The position numbers and the translations under genes were made by a program. A DNA stretch of 64,000 bases from Erythrobacter sp. YT30 (GTDB lineage Bacteria; Pseudomonadota; Alphaproteobacteria; Sphingomonadales; Sphingomonadaceae): contig NZ_LMAF01000002.1 in NCBI RefSeq assembly GCF_001542875.1, positions 1,387,501 to 1,451,500 of the forward strand. Direction: 5' to 3'. Below are positions 16,248 through 24,273 of the stretch, one piece after another. The stretch's first letter is position 1; each line of letters starts with the position of its first letter. Under the pieces are notes generated by a model. The model was not told the origin of the DNA. It did no database searches and worked only from the letters and a program-made list of their open reading frames with translations.

Positions 16248-17405
16248 ATGAGTGAAGTTTTAGATTATGCCAAGGCGTTGATCGCGGCGCCCAGCGTTAC
16301 GCCAGCAACAGGCGAAGTGTTCGACGTGATGGAGGCGCTGCTTGCGCCTTTGGGTTTTGACATTCACCGTTTCCAGCGCGGTGATGGGGCTGAAGGGACC
16401 GACGAGGCTCCGGTCGAAAACCTCTTTGCCATTCGCAAAGGGCCCGAAGGGTCGAAGCATTTTGCCTTTGCCGGCCATCTGGACGTGGTGCCACCCGGCG
16501 AGGGTTGGACAAGCGCACCCTTCGAACCCGAAGAACGCGGCGAACTTCTCTATGGCCGCGGCGCGGTCGATATGAAGGGCTCCATCGCGTGCATGATCGC
16601 AGCGGTGAAAGACGTCCCGCAAGACGCAGGTACGATCAGCTTTATCATCACCGGCGATGAAGAGGGCCCGGCGCTCCACGGGACCCGCGCTTTGATCGAC
16701 TATATGCGCGAAGAGGCGCTAGAGCCTGATCTGTGCCTTGTCGGAGAGCCAACCTCGGTCAACCAGCTGGGCGATATGATGAAGATCGGGCGGCGCGGCT
16801 CGGTCAATATCTGGCTGACGGTTGAAGGCACGCAGGGCCACGTTGCCTATCCGCATCTCGCCGATAATCCCCTGCCCAAGATGGTCGCAATCCTTGCAGA
16901 ATTGGATGCACTAACGCTCGATACCGGGACCGATTGGTTCCAGCCTTCCAATCTCGAGATCACCGATATGGAGGTCGGCAATAAGGCGCACAATGTCATC
17001 CCGGCAGAGGCAAAGGCGCGTATCTCGATCCGTTTCAATGATCTACACACGGGCGCCAGCCTTTCCGAACGCGTCGCAGCCATTGCCGAAAAGCACGGCG
17101 GGCGCGCGCTGCCGATCATTTCGGGCGAGCCTTTCCTCACCGAACCCGGCGCCTTTTCACACATGCTCGCAGACGCGATTGAGGCGGAGACGGGCAACAA
17201 GCCTGAACAATCCACCACCGGCGGCACGTCAGATGCGCGCTTTCTGCGCAGTGTCTGCCCGGTGATCGAATTTGGCCTGTGCAACGCGACCATGCATAAG
17301 CGCGATGAGGCCGTCGCCATCGCTGATCTTGATGTGCTAGCCCGCATCTATCGGCGCGCGGCACTCGGCGCTCTTGCGCTCAAAGATACCAAAGAAGAGG
17401 CGTAA
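16248..17405 (+). CDS. dapE: Succinyl-diaminopimelate desuccinylase
   Basis: This is a 385-residue M20 metallopeptidase. It hydrolyses N-succinyl-LL-2,6-diaminopimelate to succinate and LL-diaminopimelate in lysine and cell-wall synthesis. Visible motifs are the zinc ligand AGHLDVVPPG, GRGAVDMKGSIA, the catalytic ITGDEEGPA, and GTSDARFLR near the C-terminus. The central VEGTQGHVAYPH segment is the dimerisation/lid region. The symporter gene follows within 10 bp. dapB lies about 2.5 kb away on the other strand, so the two diaminopimelate genes are close but not in one operon. Confidence 0.95.
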   Translation: MSEVLDYAKALIAAPSVTPATGEVFDVMEALLAPLGFDIHRFQRGDGAEGTDEAPVENLFAIRKGPEGSKHFAFAGHLDVVPPGEGWTSAPFEPEERGELLYGRGAVDMKGSIACMIAAVKDVPQDAGTISFIITGDEEGPALHGTRALIDYMREEALEPDLCLVGEPTSVNQLGDMMKIGRRGSVNIWLTVEGTQGHVAYPHLADNPLPKMVAILAELDALTLDTGTDWFQPSNLEITDMEVGNKAHNVIPAEAKARISIRFNDLHTGASLSERVAAIAEKHGGRALPIISGEPFLTEPGAFSHMLADAIEAETGNKPEQSTTGGTSDARFLRSVCPVIEFGLCNATMHKRDEAVAIADLDVLARIYRRAALGALALKDTKEEA

Positions 17406-17412
17406 CTCTCCC

Positions 17413-18669
17413 ATGAAATCCTGGTTCGCAATCCCCCTGTGGCAGCGCGTCATCGGTGCGCTCATCCTTGGCATAATCGTCGGTTTTGCCTGGGGGCCGG
17501 ATGCCGCGAGCATCAAGATTATCGGCGATATCTTCATTGCCTTTATCAAGATGCTAGTGGTGCCGCTGATTTTCTTCAGCCTCGTTGCAGGGGTCGCGAG
17601 CATTGGCGATCTCAAGAAACTGGGCAGTGTTGGCTGGCGCGCTCTTTTGCTGTTCGTGGTGACAGGCCAGATCGCGGTTTGGCTCGGCCTAGCTATCGGA
17701 ACGATCGTGCAGCCTGGTTCCGGCCTCGATGCGAGCGGAATGGACCTTGATGCCGCCGCGCTGGAACGTGCGCAGGAACGTCAGGAAACGGGCGTGACGG
17801 TTCAGCAGATGATCCTCGAAATGGTGCCATCCAGCCCCGTCCAGGTGATGGCAGACGTCAATGTGCTCCCACTCATCATCTTCTCGCTCCTCATTGGCAT
17901 CGGCATTCTGATGGCGAAGGAAGAGGGCGAGCCGGTGCTCAAAATCTTCGATAGCGGCAGCATCGTCATGCAAAAGGTGACGATGGTCGTGATGGAATTG
18001 ACCCCGTTCGGCGTTTTCGCGCTGATGGCGTGGGTTGCGGGCACGTTGGGGCTGGAGGCGCTGCAGGCACTCGGGATTGTGGTGATCCTCAACTACCTCG
18101 GATGCTTCCTCATCATCGGCCTGATTTATGGCGGGATGATCAAGTTTATCGCGCGGCTGCCCGTGATCGATTTCTTCCGCGGCATCGTGGATGCGATTGC
18201 GGTGAGCTATTCAACGGCAAGCTCAAATGCGACATTGCCGGTGACACTGCGCTGCGCGAGACGGAACCTGGGTGTTTCAAACTCGGTCGCGAGCTTTGTC
18301 ATCAGCCTAGGCGCGACGATCAACATGAACGGCACCGCGATGTATCTGGGCCTTGCGACCCTGTTCGGCGCGCAGGTGTTTGGCGTGGACCTGACTTGGG
18401 GCGACTATTTCCTAATTTCCATCCTCGGCACGCTGGGCGCGATTGGCGCGGCGGGTATTCCGGGCGCGGGCCTTATCATGATGGTGCTGGTGTTCGGCGC
18501 GGTGGGCGTCCCGCTCGAAACGATCGCTCTGGTCGCCGGGATTGACCGGATCATGGACATGATGCGCACCACAACCAATGTGTCAGGCGATGCGGCGGTG
18601 GCGACAACCGTTGCGAGCCTGACAAACGAGATCGACCGCGAGGAAATGATCTCGGCGGATGATGTTTAG
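17413..18669 (+). CDS. Dicarboxylate/amino-acid:cation symporter (GltP/DctA family)
   Basis: This is a 418-residue transporter with about eight hydrophobic segments and the two re-entrant-loop signatures of the DAACS family: SYSTASSNATLPVTL and the cation-site GATINMNGTAMY. The C-terminal substrate-site block is IDRIMDMMRTTTNVSGD. It imports C4-dicarboxylates, glutamate or aspartate with Na+ or H+. The ATG at 17413 is used; the frame to 17374 overlaps dapE and adds a polar tail. Its stop lies 9 bp before the first palindromic repeat, which probably also serves as its transcript end. Confidence 0.9.
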   Translation: MKSWFAIPLWQRVIGALILGIIVGFAWGPDAASIKIIGDIFIAFIKMLVVPLIFFSLVAGVASIGDLKKLGSVGWRALLLFVVTGQIAVWLGLAIGTIVQPGSGLDASGMDLDAAALERAQERQETGVTVQQMILEMVPSSPVQVMADVNVLPLIIFSLLIGIGILMAKEEGEPVLKIFDSGSIVMQKVTMVVMELTPFGVFALMAWVAGTLGLEALQALGIVVILNYLGCFLIIGLIYGGMIKFIARLPVIDFFRGIVDAIAVSYSTASSNATLPVTLRCARRNLGVSNSVASFVISLGATINMNGTAMYLGLATLFGAQVFGVDLTWGDYFLISILGTLGAIGAAGIPGAGLIMMVLVFGAVGVPLETIALVAGIDRIMDMMRTTTNVSGDAAVATTVASLTNEIDREEMISADDV

Positions 18670-18678
18670 GCGCCCTGT

Positions 18679-18708
18679 GTCATGCCCGCGAAGGCGGGGA
18701 TCCATGGA
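18679..18708 (+). repeat. Palindromic repeat R1 (left end of GIY-YIG element)
   Basis: This 30-bp copy has arms ATGCCCGC and GCGGGGAT around a GAAG loop, preceded by GTC and followed by CCATGGA. It is the inverted counterpart of R2 at 19026-19055, with 28 of 30 positions identical. The start codon of the GIY-YIG ORF (18682) lies inside it. Confidence 0.9.
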
Positions 18709-19008
18709 GTGAGCGATCAGCCCTTTGCATGGGTATACATTCTCGCAAGCCAGAAAAGCGGCACGCTTTATGTTGGTGTGACCACGCGTCTGATCGAGAG
18801 GATAGCGGAGCATCGTGAGGGCCGCGCCGCAGGTTTTACCAAGCGCTACAAAGTGGATCGGTTGGTCCATCTGGAACCTTTCGGCGATATCAATGACGCT
18901 ATCGCCCGTGAAAAAGGGCTGAAGAAATGGCGGCGGGCCTGGAAGGTGGAGTTGATTGAGAAGGGCAATCCGGATTGGCGCGATCTTTGGTATGATCTGA
19001 ACCGGTGA
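18682..19008 (+). CDS. Small GIY-YIG nuclease embedded between inverted palindromic repeats
   Basis: This 108-residue, single-domain protein is of the UPF0213/YhbQ-like kind. The GIY and YIG equivalents are WVYILAS and TLYVGVT, the catalytic Arg is in TTRLIERIAEH, and the metal-binding Glu region is FGDINDAIAREKGLKKWRR. Such proteins are predicted metal-dependent nucleases; most of this group are uncharacterised. The first nine codons (MPAKAGIHG) are encoded by repeat R1. A GTG at 18709, just outside the repeat with GGGG nine bases upstream, is an equally plausible start. The gene ends 17 bp before the oppositely oriented repeat R2. It may be the active component of a repeat-mobilising element (inference). 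Confidence 0.88.
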   Translation: MPAKAGIHGVSDQPFAWVYILASQKSGTLYVGVTTRLIERIAEHREGRAAGFTKRYKVDRLVHLEPFGDINDAIAREKGLKKWRRAWKVELIEKGNPDWRDLWYDLNR

Positions 19009-19025
19009 GCGGCTTATTGTCTCGG

Positions 19026-19055
19026 TCCATGGATTCCCGCCTTCGCGGGAATGAC
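19026..19055 (-). repeat. Palindromic repeat R2 (right end of GIY-YIG element)
   Basis: This is the inverted copy of R1. On the minus strand the hairpin is ATTCCCGC-GAAG-GCGGGAAT, a perfect 8-bp stem with a tetraloop, flanked by GTC and CCATGGA. R1 and R2 bracket the nuclease gene tail-to-tail over 377 bp. Confidence 0.9.
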
Positions 19056-19102
19056 AAAGGGTGCGGTGTCCAAGGCCCCTAGCGCCCGCGCCACCCTCAA
19101 GT

Positions 19103-19128
19103 GTCATCCCCGCGCATGCGGGGATCCA
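19103..19128 (+). repeat. Palindromic repeat R3 (left end of nuclease-less element)
   Basis: The hairpin is ATCCCCGC-GCAT-GCGGGGAT. Compared with R2 the third stem pair has changed from T:A to C:G on both sides, a compensatory change that keeps the stem. The loop differs (GCAT instead of GAAG). After the repeat, AGGAGTGA matches the start of the sequence following R1 (TGGAGTGA). Confidence 0.88.
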
Positions 19129-19234
19129 AGGAGTGACGGAGCGGCCTTTTGGATAGTCTCGGGTTTTCGCAGCCTCACTGCAAAGTCGCTCCTTTTTGAA
19201 AGTGAGCAACTGCGTGTTTCGCAAGATCAGACTT

Positions 19235-19260
19235 TGGATTCCCGCCTTCGCGGGAATGAC
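19235..19260 (-). repeat. Palindromic repeat R4 (right end of nuclease-less element)
   Basis: This is the inverted partner of R3, with the same core as R2. R3 and R4 enclose about 106 bp without an ORF, a MITE-like unit beside the nuclease-bearing one. R4 ends 13 bp before the stop codon of nth, so on the minus strand it may act as the nth transcript end. Confidence 0.88.
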
Positions 19261-19273
19261 ACGAGTGCTGGGA

Positions 19274-19924
19274 CTACCTCCCCTTCGGCTTCTCCAGCAC
19301 CTTCTTCCTGAAGCTGCACAAATCCACCAACTCACACCGCCAGCACTCCGGCGTGCGTGCCTTGCAGACATAGCGCCCATGCAGGATCAGCCAGTGATGC
19401 GCGTGGAGGCGGAAAGGCTCCGGCACGCGTTTTTCGAGTTTTTCCTCGACCTTTTCCGGCGTTTTGCCTTTGGCAAGCCCTGTGCGATTGCCGACGCGCA
19501 GGATGTGCGTATCGACCGCGAAGGTTTCCTGTTTGAACCAGCAATTCAGGACCACATTCGCCGTTTTGCGCCCCACTCCGGGAAGGCGCACCAGATCATC
19601 GCGTGTGTCTGGAACTTCGCCGCCATATTCATCGACGAGCAGCTGCGACAAGGCGATCACGTTCTTCGCCTTTGAGTTGAAGAGGCCGATCGTCTTGATG
19701 TGGCGGATCAACTCTTCGAGCCCCAGATCGAGCATTTGCTGCGGCGTCGTCACCTTCGCAAACAGCGCACGCGTCGCTTTGTTGACGCCCACATCGGTCG
19801 CCTGCGCTGACAGGGCGACCGCCACGACAAGCTGATAGGCGTTGCCGTATTCCAGCTCGGTCTCAGGCTCGGGATTGCCTTCTGCCAAGCGCCGGAAGAA
19901 TTCGAAAATCTGGTCTTTGGTCAT
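19274..19924 (-). CDS. nth: Endonuclease III
   Basis: This is a 216-residue bifunctional DNA glycosylase/AP lyase for oxidised pyrimidines. It has the helix-hairpin-helix LPGVGRKTANVVLNC with the catalytic Lys, and the catalytic Asp in VDTHILRV. The C-terminal [4Fe-4S] cluster ligands (C-x6-C-x2-C-x5-C) run from the Cys of YVCKARTPECWRCELVDLC. Size is normal for the family. It lies 14 bp downstream of dapB on the same strand. Confidence 0.95.
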   Translation of the reverse strand: MTKDQIFEFFRRLAEGNPEPETELEYGNAYQLVVAVALSAQATDVGVNKATRALFAKVTTPQQMLDLGLEELIRHIKTIGLFNSKAKNVIALSQLLVDEYGGEVPDTRDDLVRLPGVGRKTANVVLNCWFKQETFAVDTHILRVGNRTGLAKGKTPEKVEEKLEKRVPEPFRLHAHHWLILHGRYVCKARTPECWRCELVDLCSFRKKVLEKPKGR

Positions 19925-19938
19925 TTTGTCCTGTGCGA

Positions 19939-20679
19939 TCAGATGCCAAGAACATCATTCATCGAGTATCGCCCTGCGGGTTTCCCCATTAGCCATTCTG
20001 CCCCGCGCACGGCTCCGCGTGCAAAAATGCTCCGGTTTTCTGCCGAGTGGGCAAGGGTGATCCGCTCTTCATTGCCTGCAAAGATCACGCTGTGCTCGCC
20101 TGCAACCGTGCCTCCGCGAAGGGTTGCAAAGCCAATATCGCCATCGCGCCGCGCGCCAGTATGGCCGTGCCTGCCGCTATCCATTGCATCCGAAAGGCTA
20201 ACTCCCCGCGCTTCAGCCGCAGCCTCACCCAGCAGCTTTGCCGTCCCCGAAGGCGCATCGACTTTCATCCGGTGATGCATTTCGAGAACTTCGATATCCC
20301 AGTCCGGTCCAAGCTTTGCCGCGGCTTCTTTCACGAGATGGGCAAGCAGTGTGACGCCCAATGATGTGTTGCCGGTTTGAAGGACCGGGATGGTCTTTGC
20401 CGCTTCAGCCAATGCGACAAACTGATCCTGTTCGAGACCTGTCGTTCCGACAAGGATCGGAACGCCCGCAGAGCACGCGGCTTTGAGATTGGCTGCAAGC
20501 GCATCGGGCGATGAAAAGTCGACCACCACATCTGCCTGGCCAAGCAGTGGCTCTGGATCGCCGCCCAGATCGACCCCGACGCGAAATTCGTGCCCGGCTT
20601 CCTCAACGGCTTCGGCGATAGCCAGGCCCATGCGCCCTTTATGGCCAATGATCGCGAAGCGGATTTTTGACTTGCTCAT
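19939..20679 (-). CDS. dapB: 4-hydroxy-tetrahydrodipicolinate reductase
   Basis: This is a 246-residue NAD(P)H-dependent reductase of the diaminopimelate/lysine pathway. The N-terminal Rossmann motif is IIGHKGRMGLAIAEA. The central VVDFSSPDA and LVGTTGL blocks and the catalytic segment EMHHRMKVDAPSGTA are all present. The start at 20679 (MSKSK) is the family start; the longer frame to 21006 runs antisense to the sirtuin gene and is rejected. It is divergent from the sirtuin gene and followed closely by nth. Confidence 0.95.
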   Translation of the reverse strand: MSKSKIRFAIIGHKGRMGLAIAEAVEEAGHEFRVGVDLGGDPEPLLGQADVVVDFSSPDALAANLKAACSAGVPILVGTTGLEQDQFVALAEAAKTIPVLQTGNTSLGVTLLAHLVKEAAAKLGPDWDIEVLEMHHRMKVDAPSGTAKLLGEAAAEARGVSLSDAMDSGRHGHTGARRDGDIGFATLRGGTVAGEHSVIFAGNEERITLAHSAENRSIFARGAVRGAEWLMGKPAGRYSMNDVLGI

Positions 20680-20706
20680 TGCCTTTGCTCCGATGCCTGT
20701 GGGAGA

Positions 20707-21423
20707 ATGCGCTCCATGGCAGGAATTGAACGCATCGTCATCCTTACAGGCGCAGGAATTTCCGCAGAAAGCGGCATAGACACTTTTCGCTCTGCAGGCG
20801 GTTTGTGGGAACAACACAGGGTCGAAGATGTGGCGACGCCGGAAGGCTTTGCGCGCAATCCTGATCTGGTGCTCGGCTTTTACGATATGCGGCGAGAGGC
20901 GCTCGCCAAGGTGGAGCCCAATCCTGCGCACCGGGCGCTGGCGCGGCTCGAAGCGGAGTTTCCGGGCGAGCTGCTGCTGGTGACGCAGAATGTCGATGAT
21001 CTGCACGAGCGCGGGGGATCAAAACAGGTGCTGCACATGCATGGCGAATTGAAGAGCGCTTTGTGCTCATCGTGCGGGGTGCGCATGCCTCATGATGGTC
21101 CGATGTTGGATCGGCCAAAATGTCCTACATGTGCGATGCCATCACTGCGCCCGGACGTCGTGTGGTTCGGCGAAATGCCCTACCAGATGGAGCGTATCTA
21201 CAAAGCACTCGCGGTGTCCGATCTGTTCGTAAGCATCGGCACGTCAGGCGCGGTCTACCCGGCGGCAGGCTTTGTGCAGGAGGCCCGAGCGGCGGGAGCG
21301 GAGACGCTGGAGCTGAACCTTGAACCGAGCGAGGGGAGCCACTTCTTCGCAGAATCGCGCCACGGCCCTGCCGGTGAACTGGTGCCGCAATGGGCGGAAG
21401 AGGTGCTGCAAACACGCCTTTAA
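20707..21423 (+). CDS. cobB: NAD-dependent protein deacylase (sirtuin)
   Basis: This is a 238-residue SIR2-family enzyme that removes acetyl or acyl groups from lysine using NAD+. NAD-binding motifs are ILTGAGISAESGIDTFR and VTQNVDDLHERGG, and the catalytic His is in VLHMHGEL. A four-cysteine zinc site (CSSC ... CPTC) and VWFGEMPY follow. The Tyr and Arg typical of desuccinylase (SIRT5-like) pockets appear as DMRREA, so desuccinylase activity is possible. A second in-frame ATG at 20716 has GGGAG ten bases upstream and may be the true start. Confidence 0.92.
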   Translation: MRSMAGIERIVILTGAGISAESGIDTFRSAGGLWEQHRVEDVATPEGFARNPDLVLGFYDMRREALAKVEPNPAHRALARLEAEFPGELLLVTQNVDDLHERGGSKQVLHMHGELKSALCSSCGVRMPHDGPMLDRPKCPTCAMPSLRPDVVWFGEMPYQMERIYKALAVSDLFVSIGTSGAVYPAAGFVQEARAAGAETLELNLEPSEGSHFFAESRHGPAGELVPQWAEEVLQTRL

Positions 21424-21426
21424 CCC

Positions 21427-21771
21427 ATGTTTGGTATCACTCCGGGAGTGTCCATAAGAACGCTCATCCCGGCGGTGATTTTCGTGCCGCCCTTCCTGTA
21501 TCTGGCTTTCAGCTGGACTGATTGCATCGACGGCGCGTGCGATAGCGGGAGCGACACCTCTTTCTATCTCATTGTCGCCATTGTGACATTTCCGCTCGTG
21601 ATCCTGTTACTGGGTATCGGATCAGCCTTGCGCGGCACTGGATCATTGCGAAACGCTCCACAATCCAAGAACCATCTGGAGGCGTTTGGCGCAGGGCTTG
21701 ATTTATCGCTCGCGTTCAAACTGGTGCTCATTGCAATCGCCGGATTCGCGGCGATGTATGCCATCGCATGA
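21427..21771 (+). CDS. Small membrane protein, unknown function
   Basis: This is a 114-residue protein with three hydrophobic helices: about residues 10-28, 47-66 (LIVAIVTFPLVILLLGIGSA) and 94-113. Between the first two is a short loop with two cysteines (TDCIDGACDSG). It starts 3 bp after the sirtuin stop, so it is probably co-transcribed. No family is recognised. Coding status rests on the hydrophobic pattern and its tight spacing to the sirtuin gene. Confidence 0.6.
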   Translation: MFGITPGVSIRTLIPAVIFVPPFLYLAFSWTDCIDGACDSGSDTSFYLIVAIVTFPLVILLLGIGSALRGTGSLRNAPQSKNHLEAFGAGLDLSLAFKLVLIAIAGFAAMYAIA

Positions 21772-21801
21772 TGATGCTGACTTATCTTCGTGGAGAACCG
21801 G

Positions 21802-22653
21802 TCAGGCTCCCATTCCGCATCCCTTACAGGCAGGGTCTTTGGATACGCGAATAGAGCGCATGCCAGGCTGCAGACCGTCGAGGATATGCAACTGCCCGAA
21901 CATGGGATCGCCAAACGCGCTGACGCCCTGGAGCAATATGCGGACGGCCTGCATCGCGGCAAAGCTGCCTGTCCATCCCGCCATCGCACCCAGCATTCCG
22001 TCATCTGCGCAGGTGTCGCAGTCTTCCGCATCGAAGGCATCTCCGACAAAGCAGCGATAACACGGCTGATCGGGCAAATGCCCGGCGAAGGCGCCGACCT
22101 GTCCTTGAAACCGGCCGACGGCAGCCGACAGCAGAGGTGCGCGCTCGGCAACGCAGGCGTCTGACACAGCGAGCCTGGTTGCGAAATTGTCCGTCCCATC
22201 AAGCACAAGATCGGCGCCTGAAATCAGGTCTCCGACATTTTCACTGGTGATCCGGCTGTCGGAAATCGCGACGTCCAGCGCGTCATCGAAATTGGCGAGC
22301 CAGCGACGTGCGCTGGTCGCCTTGCCGTGCCCCACATCGCGAGTGGTGAAGATTGTCTGACGCTGGAGGTTCGACACATCGACCGCGTCATCATCGATCA
22401 GCGTAAATCGGCCAACCCCGGCGCCTGCCAGATATTGAAGCGCTGGCGAGCCAATCCCGCCCAGGCCGACGACAACCACATGCTTGGAAGCGAGCGCCAT
22501 CTGGCCAGCGCCGCCAATCTCAGGAATGACGATGTGGCGGGCAAACCTATCAAGACGGGCAGGCGAGAGGCCAGACGGCGTCCGCCCGCTGTCATTTGCA
22601 TCAGAGCCCGTCGATACCTCTGTGGGTGAGTTTGTGAACAACCTGTCGACCAT
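21802..22653 (-). CDS. HesA/MoeB/ThiF-family adenylyltransferase
   Basis: This is a 283-residue E1-like enzyme with the ATP-binding Rossmann motif VVVVGLGGIGSPALQYL, acidic LIDDDAVDVSNLQRQ, the DGTDNF block and two zinc-binding Cys pairs (CYRC and CKGC). Such enzymes adenylate the C-terminal Gly of a ubiquitin-like sulphur carrier (MoaD or ThiS). No carrier gene is visible nearby, so the pathway is not fixed. The 5' end overlaps the DnaA-box-like array that separates it from dnaA. Confidence 0.9.
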   Translation of the reverse strand: MVDRLFTNSPTEVSTGSDANDSGRTPSGLSPARLDRFARHIVIPEIGGAGQMALASKHVVVVGLGGIGSPALQYLAGAGVGRFTLIDDDAVDVSNLQRQTIFTTRDVGHGKATSARRWLANFDDALDVAISDSRITSENVGDLISGADLVLDGTDNFATRLAVSDACVAERAPLLSAAVGRFQGQVGAFAGHLPDQPCYRCFVGDAFDAEDCDTCADDGMLGAMAGWTGSFAAMQAVRILLQGVSAFGDPMFGQLHILDGLQPGMRSIRVSKDPACKGCGMGA

Positions 22654-22753
22654 GACAACTCTGTTGGCAGGCTGTGGACGCCTTGTGAATAGGGTGCGGA
22701 TAAGACGCCCTGTGCACAGCGCGGTGGATGGGGAATGGAAAACCTGTGAAGTT
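22621..22753 (+). promoter_or_regulatory. Same-strand array of DnaA-box-like 9-mers downstream of dnaA
   Basis: Compared with TGTGGATAA (the reverse complement of the classic DnaA box), eight degenerate copies lie on one strand. They are TGTGGGTGA 22621, TGTGAACAA 22633, TGTGGACGC 22673, TGTGAATAG 22684, TGCGGATAA 22695, TGTGCACAG 22711, GGTGGATGG 22724 and TGTGAAGTT 22745. Several neighbours are 11-13 bp apart, about one helical turn. The best copy has one mismatch and the weakest four. It could be part of oriC, a DnaA titration site or chance. There is no AT-rich unwinding element beside it. Confidence 0.4.
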
Positions 22754-22764
22754 AGGCAGAAGTA

Positions 22765-22784
22765 GCTCCCGCCGAAGCGGGAGC
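22765..22784 (-). terminator. Hairpin after dnaA
   Basis: GCTCCCGC and GCGGGAGC form a perfect 8-bp stem with a CGAA loop, 29 bp after the dnaA stop on the minus strand. The following TACTTCTGCC is only weakly T-rich, so it may be a Rho-assisted or weak terminator. Confidence 0.55.
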
Positions 22785-22812
22785 GTACGGGGGTCTCAGA
22801 TCAGATTTTCGA

Positions 22813-24273
22813 TTAACTTTCGAGTTGGCGGAGCAGGCTGCGCACGTCGCCATCCATATCGGCATCGCGCTGGCGCAGATCTTCGATCAGGCGCACTGCG
22901 TGAATAACGGTGGAGTGATCGCGCCCGCCAAACTTCCGACCGATTTCGGGATAGCTGCGGGGGGTGAGAACTTTCGACAAATACATGGCCACTTGACGCG
23001 GGCGCACAACGGCACGCGCGCGGCGCTTCGATGACATTTCGCTGCGGTCAATCCGATAGAATTGGCAGACTGTGCGCTGAATTTCATCAATGGTGATCCG
23101 GCGACGATTGGCCGACAGGATATCGGTGAGCTGTTCTTCGGCGAGATTGAGCGAAACCTCTTGACCAGTCAGCTGCGCGTAGGCGATCAGCTTGTTAAGG
23201 CCTCCCACCAGTTCGCGCACATTGCGTGTAATGGTGCGGGCGAGGAAATCGACCACATCGTCGGGCACGTTGAGCGGAGCAAACCGCTTAAGTTTCGATT
23301 CCAGAATGTTTTTGCGCAGTTCAATGTCAGCAGCGGCAATATCGGCGACAAGGCCCATCGAAAGACGCGAGAGAAGGCGCGGTTCGACACCATCAAGTGC
23401 TTGCGGTGCACGGTCAGCCGCGAACACCAGACGCTTACCTTCGGCGAGCAGCGCATCGATCGTGTAGAGCAGCTCTTCCTGAGCAGACGCTTTGCCGATG
23501 ATGAACTGAATATCGTCGACAAGAAGCAGATCGAAAGAGCGAAGGCGCGCTTTAAACTCGATCATCTGGTTGGCTTTCAGTGCTTGCACGAATTCGACCA
23601 TGAACCGTTCTGCCGAGCAGTAGAAAATGCGCGCGCGTGGATGAGCTTGCAGGAAACCATGCCCGATAGCGTGCAGCAGGTGAGTCTTTCCCTGGCCGGT
23701 CGCAGCTTTGAGATAGAGCGGCGAAAACTGCGGCTGTTCGGTTGCGGCCATGCGCTGTGCTGCATTGCAGGCGAGCACGTTCGCCTCACCCGTCACAAAC
23801 GCAGCGAATGTCAGCGACGGATCAAGGCCAACGCTCGAAGTAAAACCGGCATCGCCGATCGTACCGGCTGCCACCGCGATGGCGCTCGCGCCGTCATTTG
23901 CCGCGCGACGACCATCATCAAGGCGCAATTCGGGAAGCTGGCGGCGGCCAGGGTGCACCTGAATGTTCACTTCGCGCACTTCGCTGCGGGCGATTTTCCA
24001 CGCGAGCTGCAGGCGGTCGTGGAAGCGATCCTTTACCCAGTTTGCAGAAAACTCCGTGGGCAGAAAAAGATCGAGCGTTCCCGTCTCTTTGTTGATGCCG
24101 CCGACTTGGATCGGTTTGATCCACTGGCTGTGCAATTGGTGTCCGAGGTCTTTTCGAAGGCCTTGGCTGATATCAGACCAATCAGCAGCCAAATTTACGG
24201 CTTCAGCATCTTCCATCAAATCTTCATCCGAGTGCCGACGCGTTGCCCGCGCCTTATCAATTCTGTGAACCAT
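22813..24273 (-). CDS. dnaA: Chromosomal replication initiator protein DnaA
   Basis: This is a 486-residue protein. Domain I is at the N-terminus (WSDISQGLRKDLGHQLHSQW), followed by a variable domain II (Ala/Asp-rich). Domain III is AAA+ with a variant Walker A AATGQGKTHLLHAIGHG and Walker B LLLVDDIQFIIG. Domain IV is the DNA-binding region with the signature FGGRDHSTVIHAVR. The Walker A has TGQGKT instead of the common GLGKTH. An alternative start lies at 24216 (MEDAEAVN). It is transcribed towards the DnaA-box-like array and ends at a hairpin. Confidence 0.97.
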   Translation of the reverse strand: MVHRIDKARATRRHSDEDLMEDAEAVNLAADWSDISQGLRKDLGHQLHSQWIKPIQVGGINKETGTLDLFLPTEFSANWVKDRFHDRLQLAWKIARSEVREVNIQVHPGRRQLPELRLDDGRRAANDGASAIAVAAGTIGDAGFTSSVGLDPSLTFAAFVTGEANVLACNAAQRMAATEQPQFSPLYLKAATGQGKTHLLHAIGHGFLQAHPRARIFYCSAERFMVEFVQALKANQMIEFKARLRSFDLLLVDDIQFIIGKASAQEELLYTIDALLAEGKRLVFAADRAPQALDGVEPRLLSRLSMGLVADIAAADIELRKNILESKLKRFAPLNVPDDVVDFLARTITRNVRELVGGLNKLIAYAQLTGQEVSLNLAEEQLTDILSANRRRITIDEIQRTVCQFYRIDRSEMSSKRRARAVVRPRQVAMYLSKVLTPRSYPEIGRKFGGRDHSTVIHAVRLIEDLRQRDADMDGDVRSLLRQLES

